NCBI GenBank assembly: GCA_902778285.1
Contig: CACYXC010000026.1
Coordinates: 1-64,000, forward strand
Direction: 5' to 3'
Origin: Oscillospiraceae bacterium
GTDB lineage: Bacteria > Bacillota > Clostridia > Oscillospirales > Oscillospiraceae
Length of the DNA: 64,000 bases
The notes below the pieces were generated by a model that saw only the letters and a list, made by a program, of their open reading frames with translations, was not told the origin of the DNA and did not search any database. This document shows, piece after piece, positions 1 to 8,166 of the stretch. A program made the position numbers and the translations under genes. Positions within the stretch are counted from its first letter, which is position 1. Every line of letters starts with the position of its first letter.

Positions 1-82
1 CGACCTATCCGACACAATGGCCAAGTGTCGGATAGGAACGGCAAAATTTTTTGCACTTCTATTGCTTCTTTATCACACATAA
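1..82. other. Left-edge DNA interrupting the Maff2 gene
   Basis: This stretch does not continue the Maff2 reading frame that starts after it: an in-frame TAA lies at 80-82, directly before the conserved Maff2 sequence. It holds a perfect 12-bp inverted repeat (4-15 with 25-36, 9-base loop) and a weaker TTGCTT/AAGCAA inverted repeat. It is probably the end of an inserted element (IS, MITE or intron) whose bulk lies outside the window. The type of insertion cannot be decided here. Confidence 0.45.
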
Positions 83-175
83 GCAAAAAGCCAGGGCATC
101 AAGCAGCTCATGGCGGGCGGCGGTATCATTCTGCTGGGAACGACTTTGATCCCCCTGCTGGCTTCTCTGTTTTAA
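83..175 (+). pseudogene. Maff2 family protein, C-terminal fragment
   Basis: Thirty codons ending in TAA encode AKSQGIKQLMAGGG followed by a hydrophobic tail ending LLASLF. This matches the C-terminal half of the small membrane Maff2 proteins that lie just before the TrbL/VirB6-like gene in many Clostridial conjugative elements, normally about 70 residues. The N-terminal half (first membrane helix) is missing and an in-frame stop precedes the fragment, so the gene is interrupted or 5'-truncated at position 83. Assignment to Maff2 is from memory of the family and from the conserved position upstream of trbL. It is unlikely to be functional unless an upstream intron is spliced out. Confidence 0.6.
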
Positions 176-187
176 GGGCGGCCGGGC

Positions 188-1054
188 ATGGGTATTCTCA
201 CCGACTGGCTGACGGACTGGCTCAAAGAGCTTTTGATCGAGGGTATCCTTTCGCACCTGACAGGGCTTTTTGATACGGTCAATACCCGTGTCGGAGAGAT
301 TGCAACGCAAGTGGGAACGACCCCGGCGGCATGGAACGCCGGGGTTTTCTCCCTCATACGGCAGCTTTCCGAAACGGTGATACTGCCGATTGCCGGTCTG
401 ATCCTGACCTTTGTTGCCACCTATGAGCTGATCCAGCTCATCGTGGAAAAGAACAATCTGCACGATCTGGACTATTGGATTTTCTTTAAGTGGATTTTCA
501 AAACGGCGGCGGCCATCCTCATTCTGTCCAACACGTTCAATATCGTCATGGCGGTATTCGATGTGTCGCAGAGCGTAATAGGCCGGGCCGCCGGGCTGGT
601 GCAAAGCTCCACGGACATATCCGCCTCCATGCTGGACAATCTGGAGTCGACGTTGCAAACGATGGGCGTGGGCGAGCTGCTGGGCTTGTGGTTTCAATCC
701 GGGATCATCCTGCTTTCCATGATCGCGCTGAATGTCGTGATCTTTGTGATCGTGTATGGACGTATGATCGAGATTTACCTGTTGACGAGCCTTGCCCCGA
801 TCCCCGTTGCCACGCTTGCCAACCGGGAGCTGGGCAGCACGGGGCAAAACTACCTGAAATCTTTGTTTGCGGTGGGCTTTCAAGGTCTGCTGATCCTTGT
901 GTGCGTCGCTGTTTATGCGGTGCTGGTACAGGGGATCGCTACAAGCGGAGATCCCATACAGGCCATTTGGATTTGCATGGGCTACACGGTCTTGCTCTGT
1001 TTCATGCTCTTTAAGACGGGCTCGATCTCCAAGAGCATTTTCGGTGCTCATTGA
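188..1054 (+). CDS. TrbL/VirB6-like conjugative membrane protein
   Basis: A 288-residue protein with an amphipathic N-terminus (ILTDWLTDWLKELLIEGIL) and about six hydrophobic helices at roughly residues 60-85, 100-125, 170-200, 210-230, 235-260 and 265-280. This layout matches the VirB6/TrbL-like channel proteins of Gram-positive conjugative elements, which form the inner-membrane part of the mating channel. It is followed after 17 bases by the SpoVG-domain gene and is preceded by the Maff2 remnant, the usual order in this element family. The ATG at 188 is chosen because similar proteins begin MG(I/F)LTDW; the Shine-Dalgarno sequence is weak. Family assignment is from architecture and synteny. 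Confidence 0.75.
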   Translation: MGILTDWLTDWLKELLIEGILSHLTGLFDTVNTRVGEIATQVGTTPAAWNAGVFSLIRQLSETVILPIAGLILTFVATYELIQLIVEKNNLHDLDYWIFFKWIFKTAAAILILSNTFNIVMAVFDVSQSVIGRAAGLVQSSTDISASMLDNLESTLQTMGVGELLGLWFQSGIILLSMIALNVVIFVIVYGRMIEIYLLTSLAPIPVATLANRELGSTGQNYLKSLFAVGFQGLLILVCVAVYAVLVQGIATSGDPIQAIWICMGYTVLLCFMLFKTGSISKSIFGAH

Positions 1055-1071
1055 GAAAGGATGGTTTTACT

Positions 1072-1608
1072 ATGGCGAAAACACAGACGACGGCGACGCA
1101 GGACGAAATGCGGCGCTTGCTTTTTGAAGCTCCTATTTCGGAGCTGGCGGAGTCCCGCGGCATTTCCGTTGATGAAGCGGTAAAGCTGCGGGTGGAGGAA
1201 ACGCTGAAGGAGGCCCTTCCCGTGGAGGTGACGGTGCGGCCCATTGAGCCGCAGGGCAAGGTGCTGGGCTTTGCCAGCGTCAAGATCGGCGGCGTCACAA
1301 TGGACGATTTCAAGATCGTGGACGGCAAGAACGGGATTTTCCTCGGCGCGCCCAGCAAGCCCGATCCGGGCAGCAGGTCGGGCTACCGCACGACGGCCCG
1401 GATCACAGACCGGGCCTTGCAGGAGCGGCTGAACGAAAAGGCGGTGGAGGCATACAGCGCCGCCGTGGAAAAGCTGATGGCCCGGGCCGAGGCGGTGCGC
1501 CCGGCCCCTATCCGGCAGCAGATGGAAAATGCGGCGCAGGCCGCGGCCAAGGAGAACACGGCCCGCACGGAGCCGGGCAAGAAGAAAGAGGCACGGGATG
1601 ATAGATAA
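1072..1608 (+). CDS. SpoVG-domain protein of the conjugative element
   Basis: A 178-residue soluble protein. The central part, residues about 50-100, contains KVLGFASVKIGGVTMDDFKI and a following GIFLGAPSKPD stretch, characteristic of the SpoVG fold, a small nucleic-acid-binding domain. The flanks are charged and Ala/Glu-rich; the C-terminus is basic and low complexity. The ATG at 1072 is preferred over an in-frame TTG at 1051 because AGAAAGGA lies 12 bases upstream of it. The end overlaps the methyltransferase start, suggesting translational coupling. In this element family it is a conserved neighbour of virB6-like genes; its role in transfer is unknown. Confidence 0.7.
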   Translation: MAKTQTTATQDEMRRLLFEAPISELAESRGISVDEAVKLRVEETLKEALPVEVTVRPIEPQGKVLGFASVKIGGVTMDDFKIVDGKNGIFLGAPSKPDPGSRSGYRTTARITDRALQERLNEKAVEAYSAAVEKLMARAEAVRPAPIRQQMENAAQAAAKENTARTEPGKKKEARDDR

Positions 1609-2383
1609 GCGCACTTCGGGACAAAATGTCCCGAAGTTGAAGGAAGGGCTATTTCTCATGGACGGGATCGAGGGCCTGCGCTCCCTGCCCCGTCATTCGG
1701 TGGATATGCTCTTAACCGATCCGCCCTATGGCACAACGCGCAACTATTGGGACGTGCCTCTGCCGCTGATTGAGTTTTGGGAGGCGGTACGCTGGGCAGT
1801 TAAGCCGGATGGCGCGGTGTTGCTGTTCGCTCAATGCCCCTATGACAAGGTGCTGGGCGCGTCCAACCTCTCCATGCTCCGCTATGAATGGGTGTGGTAT
1901 AAGTCCAAAGGTACCGGCTTTCTCAACGCCAAACGCGCCCCGCTGAAAAAGAGCGAGAACATTTTGGTATTCTACCAACGGCCCCCGGCCTATTTCCCGC
2001 AGTTTGAGCAGGGTGAGCCCTATCGGAAGGTCTATGCCCGCAGCGGTGCCAGCCCGAACTACGGCAAGTTTGAACGTGTAGGAACTCAATCCACCGACGG
2101 ACGGCGCTACCCCGGAAACGTGCTTGCGTTTCCGGCGGTGGCGCATACCATCCACCCCACGCAAAAGCCCGTGGAGCTTTGTGAATATCTCATCAAGACC
2201 TACACCCGGGAGGGCGAGGTCGTGGCGGATATTTGTGCCGGAAGCGGCACAACCGCCGTGGCCGCCCTCAACACGGGCCGCCGCTTTATCTGCTTTGAAA
2301 ACGCTCCCGTATTCTTCGGCCCCGCTTCGGAGCGCGTTGAACAGGCCCGGCTTGCCGTGGCCCAGGGCGGGAAAGGAGTGTGA
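1598..2383 (+). CDS. DNA (adenine-N6/cytosine-N4) methyltransferase
   Basis: A 261-residue enzyme of the N4/N6 DNA methyltransferase family. The catalytic motif DPPY is near residue 43 and the AdoMet-binding motif, ICAGSGTT, follows near residue 210, the order of beta-class enzymes. TQKPVEL before the second motif is also typical. It probably methylates element or host DNA; no cognate restriction gene is adjacent, so it looks like an orphan that may aid escape from host restriction. The start at 1598 has AAAGAGG six bases upstream and overlaps the previous gene. Codons 6-13 (TSGQNVPK) lie inside a 25-bp palindrome repeated through the element. A later ATG at 1658 is a possible alternative start. 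Confidence 0.85.
   Translation: MIDKRTSGQNVPKLKEGLFLMDGIEGLRSLPRHSVDMLLTDPPYGTTRNYWDVPLPLIEFWEAVRWAVKPDGAVLLFAQCPYDKVLGASNLSMLRYEWVWYKSKGTGFLNAKRAPLKKSENILVFYQRPPAYFPQFEQGEPYRKVYARSGASPNYGKFERVGTQSTDGRRYPGNVLAFPAVAHTIHPTQKPVELCEYLIKTYTREGEVVADICAGSGTTAVAALNTGRRFICFENAPVFFGPASERVEQARLAVAQGGKGV
1613..1637. repeat. Element palindrome copy 1
   Basis: Perfect palindrome ACTTCGGGACA-AAA-TGTCCCGAAGT with 11-bp arms, inside the 5' coding part of the methyltransferase gene and read in frame as TSGQNVPK. It is one of eight copies in the conjugative element. Confidence 0.9.
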
Positions 2384-2388
2384 CTATT

Positions 2389-2424
2389 AAAGAAAATAGC
2401 AAAGCCATCCCTTTCGAGATGGCT
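2389..2424 (-). terminator. Terminator of the yjzC-like gene
   Basis: Reading the minus strand, a 7-bp stem (2403-2409 with 2418-2424) is followed by a T-rich tract before the end of the methyltransferase gene on the other strand. It fits a factor-independent terminator for the small reverse-strand gene. Confidence 0.5.
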
Positions 2425-2442
2425 CAGCTGGTTAGAGACTAT

Positions 2443-2631
2443 TCACTTTTTGGGCTTGCCAGACTTGTTGTTGGTAGGGTCATTCATCACATAGGTCTGG
2501 CCGGGCTTCTGCGTGGGAGGCATAGGCTCGCCTTTCACAACGGTAACTTCTTTGTTAGTCTTACCGCCGCGAGGGCCAACTACGCCGTACTGACCAGAAG
2601 CGGGTGCTTTCTGACCGGGTTTAAGTCCCAT
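2443..2631 (-). CDS. YjzC-like small protein
   Basis: A 62-residue protein beginning MGLKPGQKAPASGQY and rich in Gly, Pro and Lys, resembling the YjzC family of small Firmicutes proteins of unknown function. The start at 2631 has AAAGGAG seven bases upstream; an ATG six bases earlier would be too close to it. It is transcribed against the conjugation genes, between the methyltransferase and PrgI genes, with its own promoter and a perfect CIRCE operator, so it should be heat-shock inducible through HrcA. It is probably a cargo gene rather than part of the transfer apparatus. The family call is from the N-terminal motif and size. Confidence 0.65.
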   Translation of the reverse strand: MGLKPGQKAPASGQYGVVGPRGGKTNKEVTVVKGEPMPPTQKPGQTYVMNDPTNNKSGKPKK

Positions 2632-2653
2632 AGACATTCTCCTTTCTTAAGTG

Positions 2654-2680
2654 TTAGCACTCATCTTTCCGGAGTGCTAA
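2654..2680 (-). promoter_or_regulatory. CIRCE operator (HrcA-binding site)
   Basis: TTAGCACTC-N9-GAGTGCTAA, an exact match to the CIRCE consensus, placed just downstream of the -10 box of the yjzC-like gene and upstream of its ribosome binding site. HrcA bound here would block transcription until heat shock. Confidence 0.92.
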
Positions 2681-2684
2681 TACA

Positions 2685-2713
2685 AGCATAACACTAAATA
2701 TGGGAAAAGTCAA
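2685..2713 (-). promoter_or_regulatory. Promoter of the yjzC-like gene
   Basis: Minus strand: TTGACT at 2713-2708 and TATGCT at 2690-2685 with a 17-base spacer, directly abutting the CIRCE operator. This is a vegetative sigma-A-type promoter. Confidence 0.75.
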
Positions 2714-2758
2714 CCAGTAGAAACCACAATATATTGTATTGTATAAGGAGTGTGATGT

Positions 2759-3127
2759 ATGCCCTATGTAAATGTTCCCAACGATCTTTCCAAGATCAAG
2801 ACGAAAATCGCCTTTAACCTCACGAAACGCCAGCTTGTCTGCTTCGGCATCGGGGCGGCGGTGGGTATCCCGGTCTATCTCCTGACACGCAGCGCCATCG
2901 GCAACACCGGGGCGCTGTTCGTCATGCTGGGGATCATGCTTCCCGCCTTTCTCATGGCTATGTATGAGCGGGACGGGCTGCCCTTTGAAAAGGTGCTGCG
3001 GAATATCCTGAACACCTGCTTTCTGCGCTCCGGCGTCAGGCCGTACAAGACGCAGAACATCTACGCGCCGTTCACGGGAAAGGAGGAGCCTGTTGCGGAA
3101 AGCAAAGACCAAAAGCAACCGCATTGA
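2759..3127 (+). CDS. PrgI family conjugative membrane protein
   Basis: A 122-residue protein starting MPYVNVPNDLSKIKTKIAFNL, the typical opening of PrgI family proteins, followed by two hydrophobic helices at about residues 30-45 and 50-70 and a hydrophilic tail. PrgI proteins are small membrane parts of Gram-positive type IV secretion systems and always precede the VirB4 ATPase gene. AAGGAG lies upstream of the ATG. The gene overlaps virB4 by 35 bases, so the two are translationally coupled. The N-terminus and synteny make the assignment firm; its exact place in the mating channel is not known from this sequence. Confidence 0.85.
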   Translation: MPYVNVPNDLSKIKTKIAFNLTKRQLVCFGIGAAVGIPVYLLTRSAIGNTGALFVMLGIMLPAFLMAMYERDGLPFEKVLRNILNTCFLRSGVRPYKTQNIYAPFTGKEEPVAESKDQKQPH

Positions 3128-5441
3128 CCGCCGGGCCGCGCTGTCGGCCCAGCAGACGATCCCCTATGTGGTGATGCACCCGGACGGCATCTGCCAGCTT
3201 CCGGGCAGTGTCTTTACCAAAACGGTGGAATACGAGGACATCAATTACGCCGTGGCGTCCACGGAGGATCAGACCGCCATATTCAGCGGCTGGAGCTCTT
3301 TCCTCAATTACTTTGACAGCTCCCTGCCGTTCCAGCTCTCTTTCGTCAATCGCCGTTCCCATTCCATTTCCCGATATAAGGTCAATATCCCCGCCCGAGA
3401 GGATAAGTACAACAGCATCCGGGGCGAGTTTGTGGATATGCTCAAAGGCCAGATCGCCAAGAGCAACAACGGTATTGTGCGCTCCAAATACATCACCTTC
3501 GGCCTGCCCGCCGCCAGCATGAGCGAGGCCCGGCCCCGGTTAGGCCGGGTGGAGTCCGACGTGATGGGCAACTTCAAGCGGCTGGGGGTACAGTGCCAGC
3601 CCCTTGACGGGCGGGAGCGTCTGGCCGTGCTCCACGGGCAGATGCACCCCGGCCAGCGAGAGCCGTTCCGCTTTTCGTGGAAGGACATTCCCAAAACGGG
3701 CATGGGGACGAAGGACTATATCGCCCCGGACAGCTTCGACTTTCGCCAGAGCCGCACGTTCCGCGTTGGCCAGGCATGGGGCGCTGCGTCCTACTTGCAG
3801 ATTTTGGCCTCGGAAATGTCGGACAAGCTGCTGGCCGAGATTTTGGAGTTGGACGCGGAGCTGACCGTCACCATGCACATTCAGACGGTGGATCAGCTCA
3901 AGGCCATCAAGACCATCAAGGGCAAGATCAGCGACATAGGCCGGATGAAGGTGGAGGAACAGAAAAAGGCCGTCCGCTCCGGCTACGACATGGAGATTTT
4001 GCCCCCTGACCTCATCACCTTTTCCAAGGACGCGGCGGAGCTTCTCACCGAGCTGCAATCCCGGAATGAACGGATGCTTTTGCTGACGTTTACGGTGGTG
4101 AATATCGCGCCCACCCGCCAGCGGCTGGAAAACGACGTGTTCACCGTGTCCGGTATCGCGCAGAAATACAACTGCGCCCTGAAACGGCTGGACTGGCAGC
4201 AGGAGCAGGGCTTTGTGTCCTCGCTGGTGCTGGGCTACAACGGCTTGGAAATCCAGCGGGGCATGACGACGAGCTCCACGGCCATCTTCATTCCCTTTAT
4301 GACCCGGGAGCTCCGCATGGGCGGGCAGGCCCTCTACTACGGCATGAACGCGCTTTCCAACAACGTCATCATGGCTGACCGGAAAAAGCTGAAATCGGCC
4401 AACGGGCTCTACCTCGGCTCCACCGGATCGGGAAAGTCTTTCGGGGCCAAGCGGGAGCTTATTAACGTGTTCCTTGCCACGGATGACCGGATCATCGTGG
4501 TCGATCCGATGGGCGAATACGCGCCGCTGATCCGGCGGCTGGGCGGCCAGGTCATCGAGATTTCTCCGGGCAGCCCCCATTACATCAATCCTATGGACAT
4601 CGCCATCAATCTAAACGACGAGGACAGTCCGCTTTCCATGAAAGCGGATTTTCTTTTGTCCCTGTGTGAGCTGGTGGTGGGCGGCAAGGAGGGCTTGCAG
4701 CCCATTGAGCGGACGGTCATTGACCGCTGTGTGCGGCTGGTCTATCGGGAGCTGGCCCTCGGGCTGGAAACGGCAAAGACGCCGCTGCTGCAAGACTTGT
4801 ACGAGGAGCTGCTGCGCCAGCCGGAGCCGGAGGCCCGGCGCGTGGCGACGGCGCTGGAGCTCTACTGCACCGGCTCCCTCAATCTGTTCAATCACCCTAC
4901 CAACGTCAACCTCAATTCCCGGGTGGTGTGCATCGTCCTCAAAGGGCTGGGTGAAAACCTCCGCAAGATCGCCATGCACATTACAAACGAATTTGTGACG
5001 GCGGCGGTCAATGCCAACTTCAACGAGGGGATCGCTACATGGTGCTACTTTGACGAGTTCCATATCCTGCTGCGGGATGCGCTGACCGCCAGCTACTTTG
5101 TAGCGGTGTGGAAGATGCTCCGCAAAAAGGGCTGCATCCCCTCCGCGCTGACGCAGAACGTGAAAGACCTGCTGGCAAGCCGGGAGATCGAGAACATTCT
5201 GGACAACACGGATTTTATGATCCTGCTGTCCCAGGCACAGAGCGACCGGGCCATCCTCGCAAAGCAGCTCGGCATCAGCGAGCATCAGCTCTCCTACATC
5301 ACCCATGCCAACGCGGGCGAGGGCCTGCTGTTCTATGGGAATGTGACGATTCCCTTTGTAGATCGCTTCCCCAAGGGCGAGATCTATGACCTGCTGACGA
5401 CGCGCCCGGAGGATATGATCCATGACCGGGCCGGAGCGTAA
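3093..5441 (+). CDS. VirB4-like type IV secretion ATPase
   Basis: A 782-residue ATPase that powers assembly of the mating channel and DNA export. The N-terminal half is the VirB4 CagE/TrbE-like region. The C-terminal RecA-like domain has Walker A GSTGSGKS at about residues 443-450 and a Walker B-like CYFDEFH near residue 651. A TTG start at 3093 is supported by AAAGGAGGA six bases upstream. It overlaps the PrgI gene upstream and the NlpC/P60 gene downstream (20 bases), forming one transfer operon. Length is normal for the family and no frameshift is seen. Confidence 0.93.
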   Translation: MRKAKTKSNRIDRRAALSAQQTIPYVVMHPDGICQLPGSVFTKTVEYEDINYAVASTEDQTAIFSGWSSFLNYFDSSLPFQLSFVNRRSHSISRYKVNIPAREDKYNSIRGEFVDMLKGQIAKSNNGIVRSKYITFGLPAASMSEARPRLGRVESDVMGNFKRLGVQCQPLDGRERLAVLHGQMHPGQREPFRFSWKDIPKTGMGTKDYIAPDSFDFRQSRTFRVGQAWGAASYLQILASEMSDKLLAEILELDAELTVTMHIQTVDQLKAIKTIKGKISDIGRMKVEEQKKAVRSGYDMEILPPDLITFSKDAAELLTELQSRNERMLLLTFTVVNIAPTRQRLENDVFTVSGIAQKYNCALKRLDWQQEQGFVSSLVLGYNGLEIQRGMTTSSTAIFIPFMTRELRMGGQALYYGMNALSNNVIMADRKKLKSANGLYLGSTGSGKSFGAKRELINVFLATDDRIIVVDPMGEYAPLIRRLGGQVIEISPGSPHYINPMDIAINLNDEDSPLSMKADFLLSLCELVVGGKEGLQPIERTVIDRCVRLVYRELALGLETAKTPLLQDLYEELLRQPEPEARRVATALELYCTGSLNLFNHPTNVNLNSRVVCIVLKGLGENLRKIAMHITNEFVTAAVNANFNEGIATWCYFDEFHILLRDALTASYFVAVWKMLRKKGCIPSALTQNVKDLLASREIENILDNTDFMILLSQAQSDRAILAKQLGISEHQLSYITHANAGEGLLFYGNVTIPFVDRFPKGEIYDLLTTRPEDMIHDRAGA

Positions 5442-7101
5442 GGCCTGGACTTCGGGACAAAATGTCCCGAAGTCCAAGTTCCGGCAAAAGAGCCAGCAGG
5501 AGAAAACGGCGGCCTCCAAGCTCCGCATGGAGCGCCGGGAGGAAACGCTGGACAAGGCCCGGCAAAAGCTCTCCAAACAAAAGCCGCTCAAAAGGCCCGG
5601 CCCCGTCAAACGGACGGGCCGGGCGGTACGCCGGGGCGTTCACGGCTATGTCCATGGCAAAATCTACGAGGTGGAGCAGGAGAATGTGGGCGTGGAGGCC
5701 GCTCACCATACCGAGCTTGCGGGCGAGGCCACGCTGCGGGGCGGGAAACGCTTTGTCAAGCGGCAGGTGCGCCTGCATCCCCGGCGGGCCGTCCTCCGCG
5801 CCGAGCGGAAGTTTGTCAAGGCCACGGCGGATTACCAATACCGTGTGACGGCACAGGAGCACCCGGAAATGCAGGGCAATCCCGTTTCCCGCTATTGGCA
5901 GAAGCAGCGGCTCAAGCGGCAATACGCAAAGCAGGCGCGGGAGGCGGCCAAAAAAAGCGCGAAGGCCGCCGAGGAAACGGCGGTCACGACGGAAAAGCTG
6001 GCGTCCCGGGCAGTGGAGTTCGTCAAGCGGCATCCCGTGGGCTTCATTCTTGCCCTATTTGTCGTGCTGCTGGTGGTGGGGCTGCAATCCTGTATGTCCT
6101 CCATGACCACCCTCGGCGGCAGCGCGATGGGCGCTATCGGCGCTTCCACCTATACCGCCTCGGACGCGGATATGTATGGGGCCGAGGCCGCCTACTGTGC
6201 GCTGGAGGCCGAGCTGCAAAACAAGCTGGACAATTACGAGAGCACCCACGACTATGACGAGTACCATTACGATCTGGACGACATCGGGCATGATCCCTAT
6301 GTGCTGATCTCCATTTTGAGCGCATGGCATGAGGGCGCGTGGACGCTGGACGAGGTACAGGGCACGATGCAAATGCTCTTTGACCGTCAGTACATTCTCA
6401 CCGAGGAGGTGGTGCGGGAAACCCGCTACCGGACGGAAACCCGGACGGACAGCTACCTTGTCACAGATCCCGAAACCGGCGAGAGCTATTGGGAGGAGGA
6501 TACCTACGAGGTGGAGGTGCCCTATGACTATTTCATCTGCACCGTCACGCTGGAAAACTTCAATTTGTCCCATCTGCCCGTTTACATCATGGGACAGGAG
6601 CGGCTTTCCCGCTACGCCCTGTATATGGCGACGCTGGGCAACCGCCCCGATCTGTTCCCGTCCTCTGGCTATGTGAATAAGTACGTCAACGGCAGCCCGC
6701 TGCTCTATGACATCCCGAGGGAGTATCTGAACGACGAAACCTTTGCCGCGATCATGGCAGAGGCGGAGAAATATATCGGGTATCCCTACGTTTGGGGCGG
6801 CTCCAGCCCGGCCACGTCCTTTGACTGTTCGGGCTATGTGTCGTGGGTTATCAATCACAGCGGCTGGAATGTGGGGAGGCTGGGGGCGCAGGGCCTGTAT
6901 AACATCTGCACCCCAACGGGCGATCCCCACCCCGGCGATCTGGTGTTCTTCGTGGGAACGTATGACACGACGGGCGTTTCCCATGTGGGCATCTATGTGG
7001 GCGACGGCTGGATGCTCCATTGCGGAGATCCCATCAGCTATACCAACCTGAACAACAGCTATTGGCAGGCCCATTTTTACGCCTATGGGCGGCTGCCGTA
7101 A
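5422..7101 (+). CDS. NlpC/P60 peptidoglycan hydrolase of the mating apparatus
   Basis: A 559-residue membrane-anchored cell-wall hydrolase that would open the peptidoglycan for the mating channel. Residues 1-200 are strongly basic and cytoplasmic; one transmembrane helix (GFILALFVVLLVVGLQS) lies at about 205-225; a long extracellular region follows; the C-terminal NlpC/P60 domain has the catalytic Cys in FDCSGYVSW (about residue 468) and the His in SHVGIYVGDGW (about 520). Residues 10-17 (TSGQNVPK) are encoded by a copy of the element palindrome. It overlaps virB4 and is followed by the DUF4315 gene after 13 bases. Confidence 0.9.
   Translation: MTGPERKAWTSGQNVPKSKFRQKSQQEKTAASKLRMERREETLDKARQKLSKQKPLKRPGPVKRTGRAVRRGVHGYVHGKIYEVEQENVGVEAAHHTELAGEATLRGGKRFVKRQVRLHPRRAVLRAERKFVKATADYQYRVTAQEHPEMQGNPVSRYWQKQRLKRQYAKQAREAAKKSAKAAEETAVTTEKLASRAVEFVKRHPVGFILALFVVLLVVGLQSCMSSMTTLGGSAMGAIGASTYTASDADMYGAEAAYCALEAELQNKLDNYESTHDYDEYHYDLDDIGHDPYVLISILSAWHEGAWTLDEVQGTMQMLFDRQYILTEEVVRETRYRTETRTDSYLVTDPETGESYWEEDTYEVEVPYDYFICTVTLENFNLSHLPVYIMGQERLSRYALYMATLGNRPDLFPSSGYVNKYVNGSPLLYDIPREYLNDETFAAIMAEAEKYIGYPYVWGGSSPATSFDCSGYVSWVINHSGWNVGRLGAQGLYNICTPTGDPHPGDLVFFVGTYDTTGVSHVGIYVGDGWMLHCGDPISYTNLNNSYWQAHFYAYGRLP
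5449..5473. repeat. Element palindrome copy 2
   Basis: Identical to copy 1 (ACTTCGGGACA-AAA-TGTCCCGAAGT); the symmetry extends three more bases on each side (5446-5476). It lies in the 5' coding part of the NlpC/P60 gene and is read in the same frame as in the methyltransferase gene. Confidence 0.9.
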
Positions 7102-7114
7102 AAGGAGGTCATTC

Positions 7115-7381
7115 ATGGCGACAACGAAAAGCGCAAAGATCGAGGCCGAGATCGAAAAGGTCAAGGGCAAGATCGCGGAGCAGCAGGCCCGGCTGAAGGA
7201 GCTGGAACAGCGCCGAACGGAGGCGGAAAACAGCGAGATCGTGGACATCGTGCGCGGTATGAGCATTTCCCTTGACGAACTGCCCGTGCTGCTCCAGAAG
7301 CTCCGCGGCGGTGAGACTTTGGGACAAATTGTCCCGAAGTCCGAGGGGGCTGTGACACCTAAAACGGAGGATGATGAATGA
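7115..7381 (+). CDS. DUF4315 family coiled-coil protein
   Basis: An 88-residue protein: an N-terminal coiled coil rich in Lys, Glu and Gln (residues about 5-45), then a short helical part containing MSISLDELPVLL. Size, composition and position between the NlpC/P60 and DUF4366 genes match the DUF4315 family of Clostridial conjugative elements, whose function is unknown. The ATG at 7115 is preceded by AAAAGGAGG. The C-terminal segment TLGQIVPKSEG is encoded by the third palindrome copy, apparently a coding addition. It ends in an ATGA overlap with the next gene. Confidence 0.7.
   Translation: MATTKSAKIEAEIEKVKGKIAEQQARLKELEQRRTEAENSEIVDIVRGMSISLDELPVLLQKLRGGETLGQIVPKSEGAVTPKTEDDE
7316..7340. 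repeat. Element palindrome copy 3
   Basis: ACTTTGGGACA-AAT-TGTCCCGAAGT, one arm mismatch from the perfect form, within the 3' coding part of the DUF4315 gene and read in the same frame as copies 1 and 2 (TLGQIVPK). Confidence 0.85.
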
Positions 7382-8166
7382 AAAAGCTGCGTATTCTCAT
7401 GGCGGCCCTGTGTGTGGCCGCCCTTATGTGCTCCGTCACGGTGACGGCCTACGCCGGAGCGCCGGACTATGAGGAAACGGGCGGCTATGAGCCGCCCGCG
7501 GAAACCGTCACGGAAACCCCACCCCCGGAGCCAGTGGCCGAGGAGGAGCATTTTGAACTGCTGCCCGGCCAGGGCTTTTCCGAGGACGGCAATCTGGCTA
7601 CCCGTGATCTGCTCTATGACAAGTACGCCAATAAGCAGTTTATTACCGTGGAAACGGCGGGCGGCAATCTCTTTTACATCATCATCGACTACGACAAGCC
7701 CATCGACGAGGCCGGAGAACGGTACGAAACCTACTTTCTGAGTCTTGTGGATGAGGCCGATCTGCTGGCCCTCGCGCAGTCTGCGGGCGTGGAGCTGCCT
7801 CGTTGTATCTGTAAGGAGAAGTGTATGCCCGGCGCGGTCAACATGGATTGCCCGGTCTGCTCCAAAAATATGAGTGAGTGTACGGGCGCGGAGCCCGCGC
7901 CTACGGTGACGCCTGAGCCGCAAGTGGAGCCTACGGTGGAGCCCGAGCCCGCCAGCACGGGCAACGGCGGGGCGCTGGTGCTGATCCTTGTCCTTGCCGT
8001 GGCTGCCGGGGTGGGCGCGTGGTATGTCAAGATTTATCGCCCGAAACAGCAGCAGGCCGCCGCGGACGCCGAGGAGTATGTGGACGATCCCGCCGCCTAT
8101 GAGGACGCGGAGGATTATCTGGACGAGGACGACGGCCCGCCGTGGGACGAGGACGAGGAGGAATGA
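7378..8166 (+). CDS. DUF4366 family membrane-anchored protein
   Basis: A 262-residue protein with a signal peptide (hydrophobic to AYAG, about residues 5-26), a Pro/Glu-rich spacer, a conserved globular part (residues about 58-145, LLPGQGFSEDGNLATRDLLY), a four-cysteine cluster (CICKEKC and CPVC), a TPEP-type spacer, a transmembrane helix at about 198-218 and an extremely acidic cytoplasmic tail. The arrangement matches DUF4366 proteins that accompany NlpC/P60 genes in these elements. It is a surface or envelope component of unknown role. The start overlaps the DUF4315 stop by four bases and the end overlaps the next gene by four. Confidence 0.75.
   Translation: MKKLRILMAALCVAALMCSVTVTAYAGAPDYEETGGYEPPAETVTETPPPEPVAEEEHFELLPGQGFSEDGNLATRDLLYDKYANKQFITVETAGGNLFYIIIDYDKPIDEAGERYETYFLSLVDEADLLALAQSAGVELPRCICKEKCMPGAVNMDCPVCSKNMSECTGAEPAPTVTPEPQVEPTVEPEPASTGNGGALVLILVLAVAAGVGAWYVKIYRPKQQQAAADAEEYVDDPAAYEDAEDYLDEDDGPPWDEDEEE

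Noticed and set aside
1-36. Group II intron domain V at the left edge
   Set aside because: The hairpin is a perfect 12-bp stem without the AGC triad, bulge and GAAA-type tetraloop expected of domain V, so an intron is not supported by what is visible.
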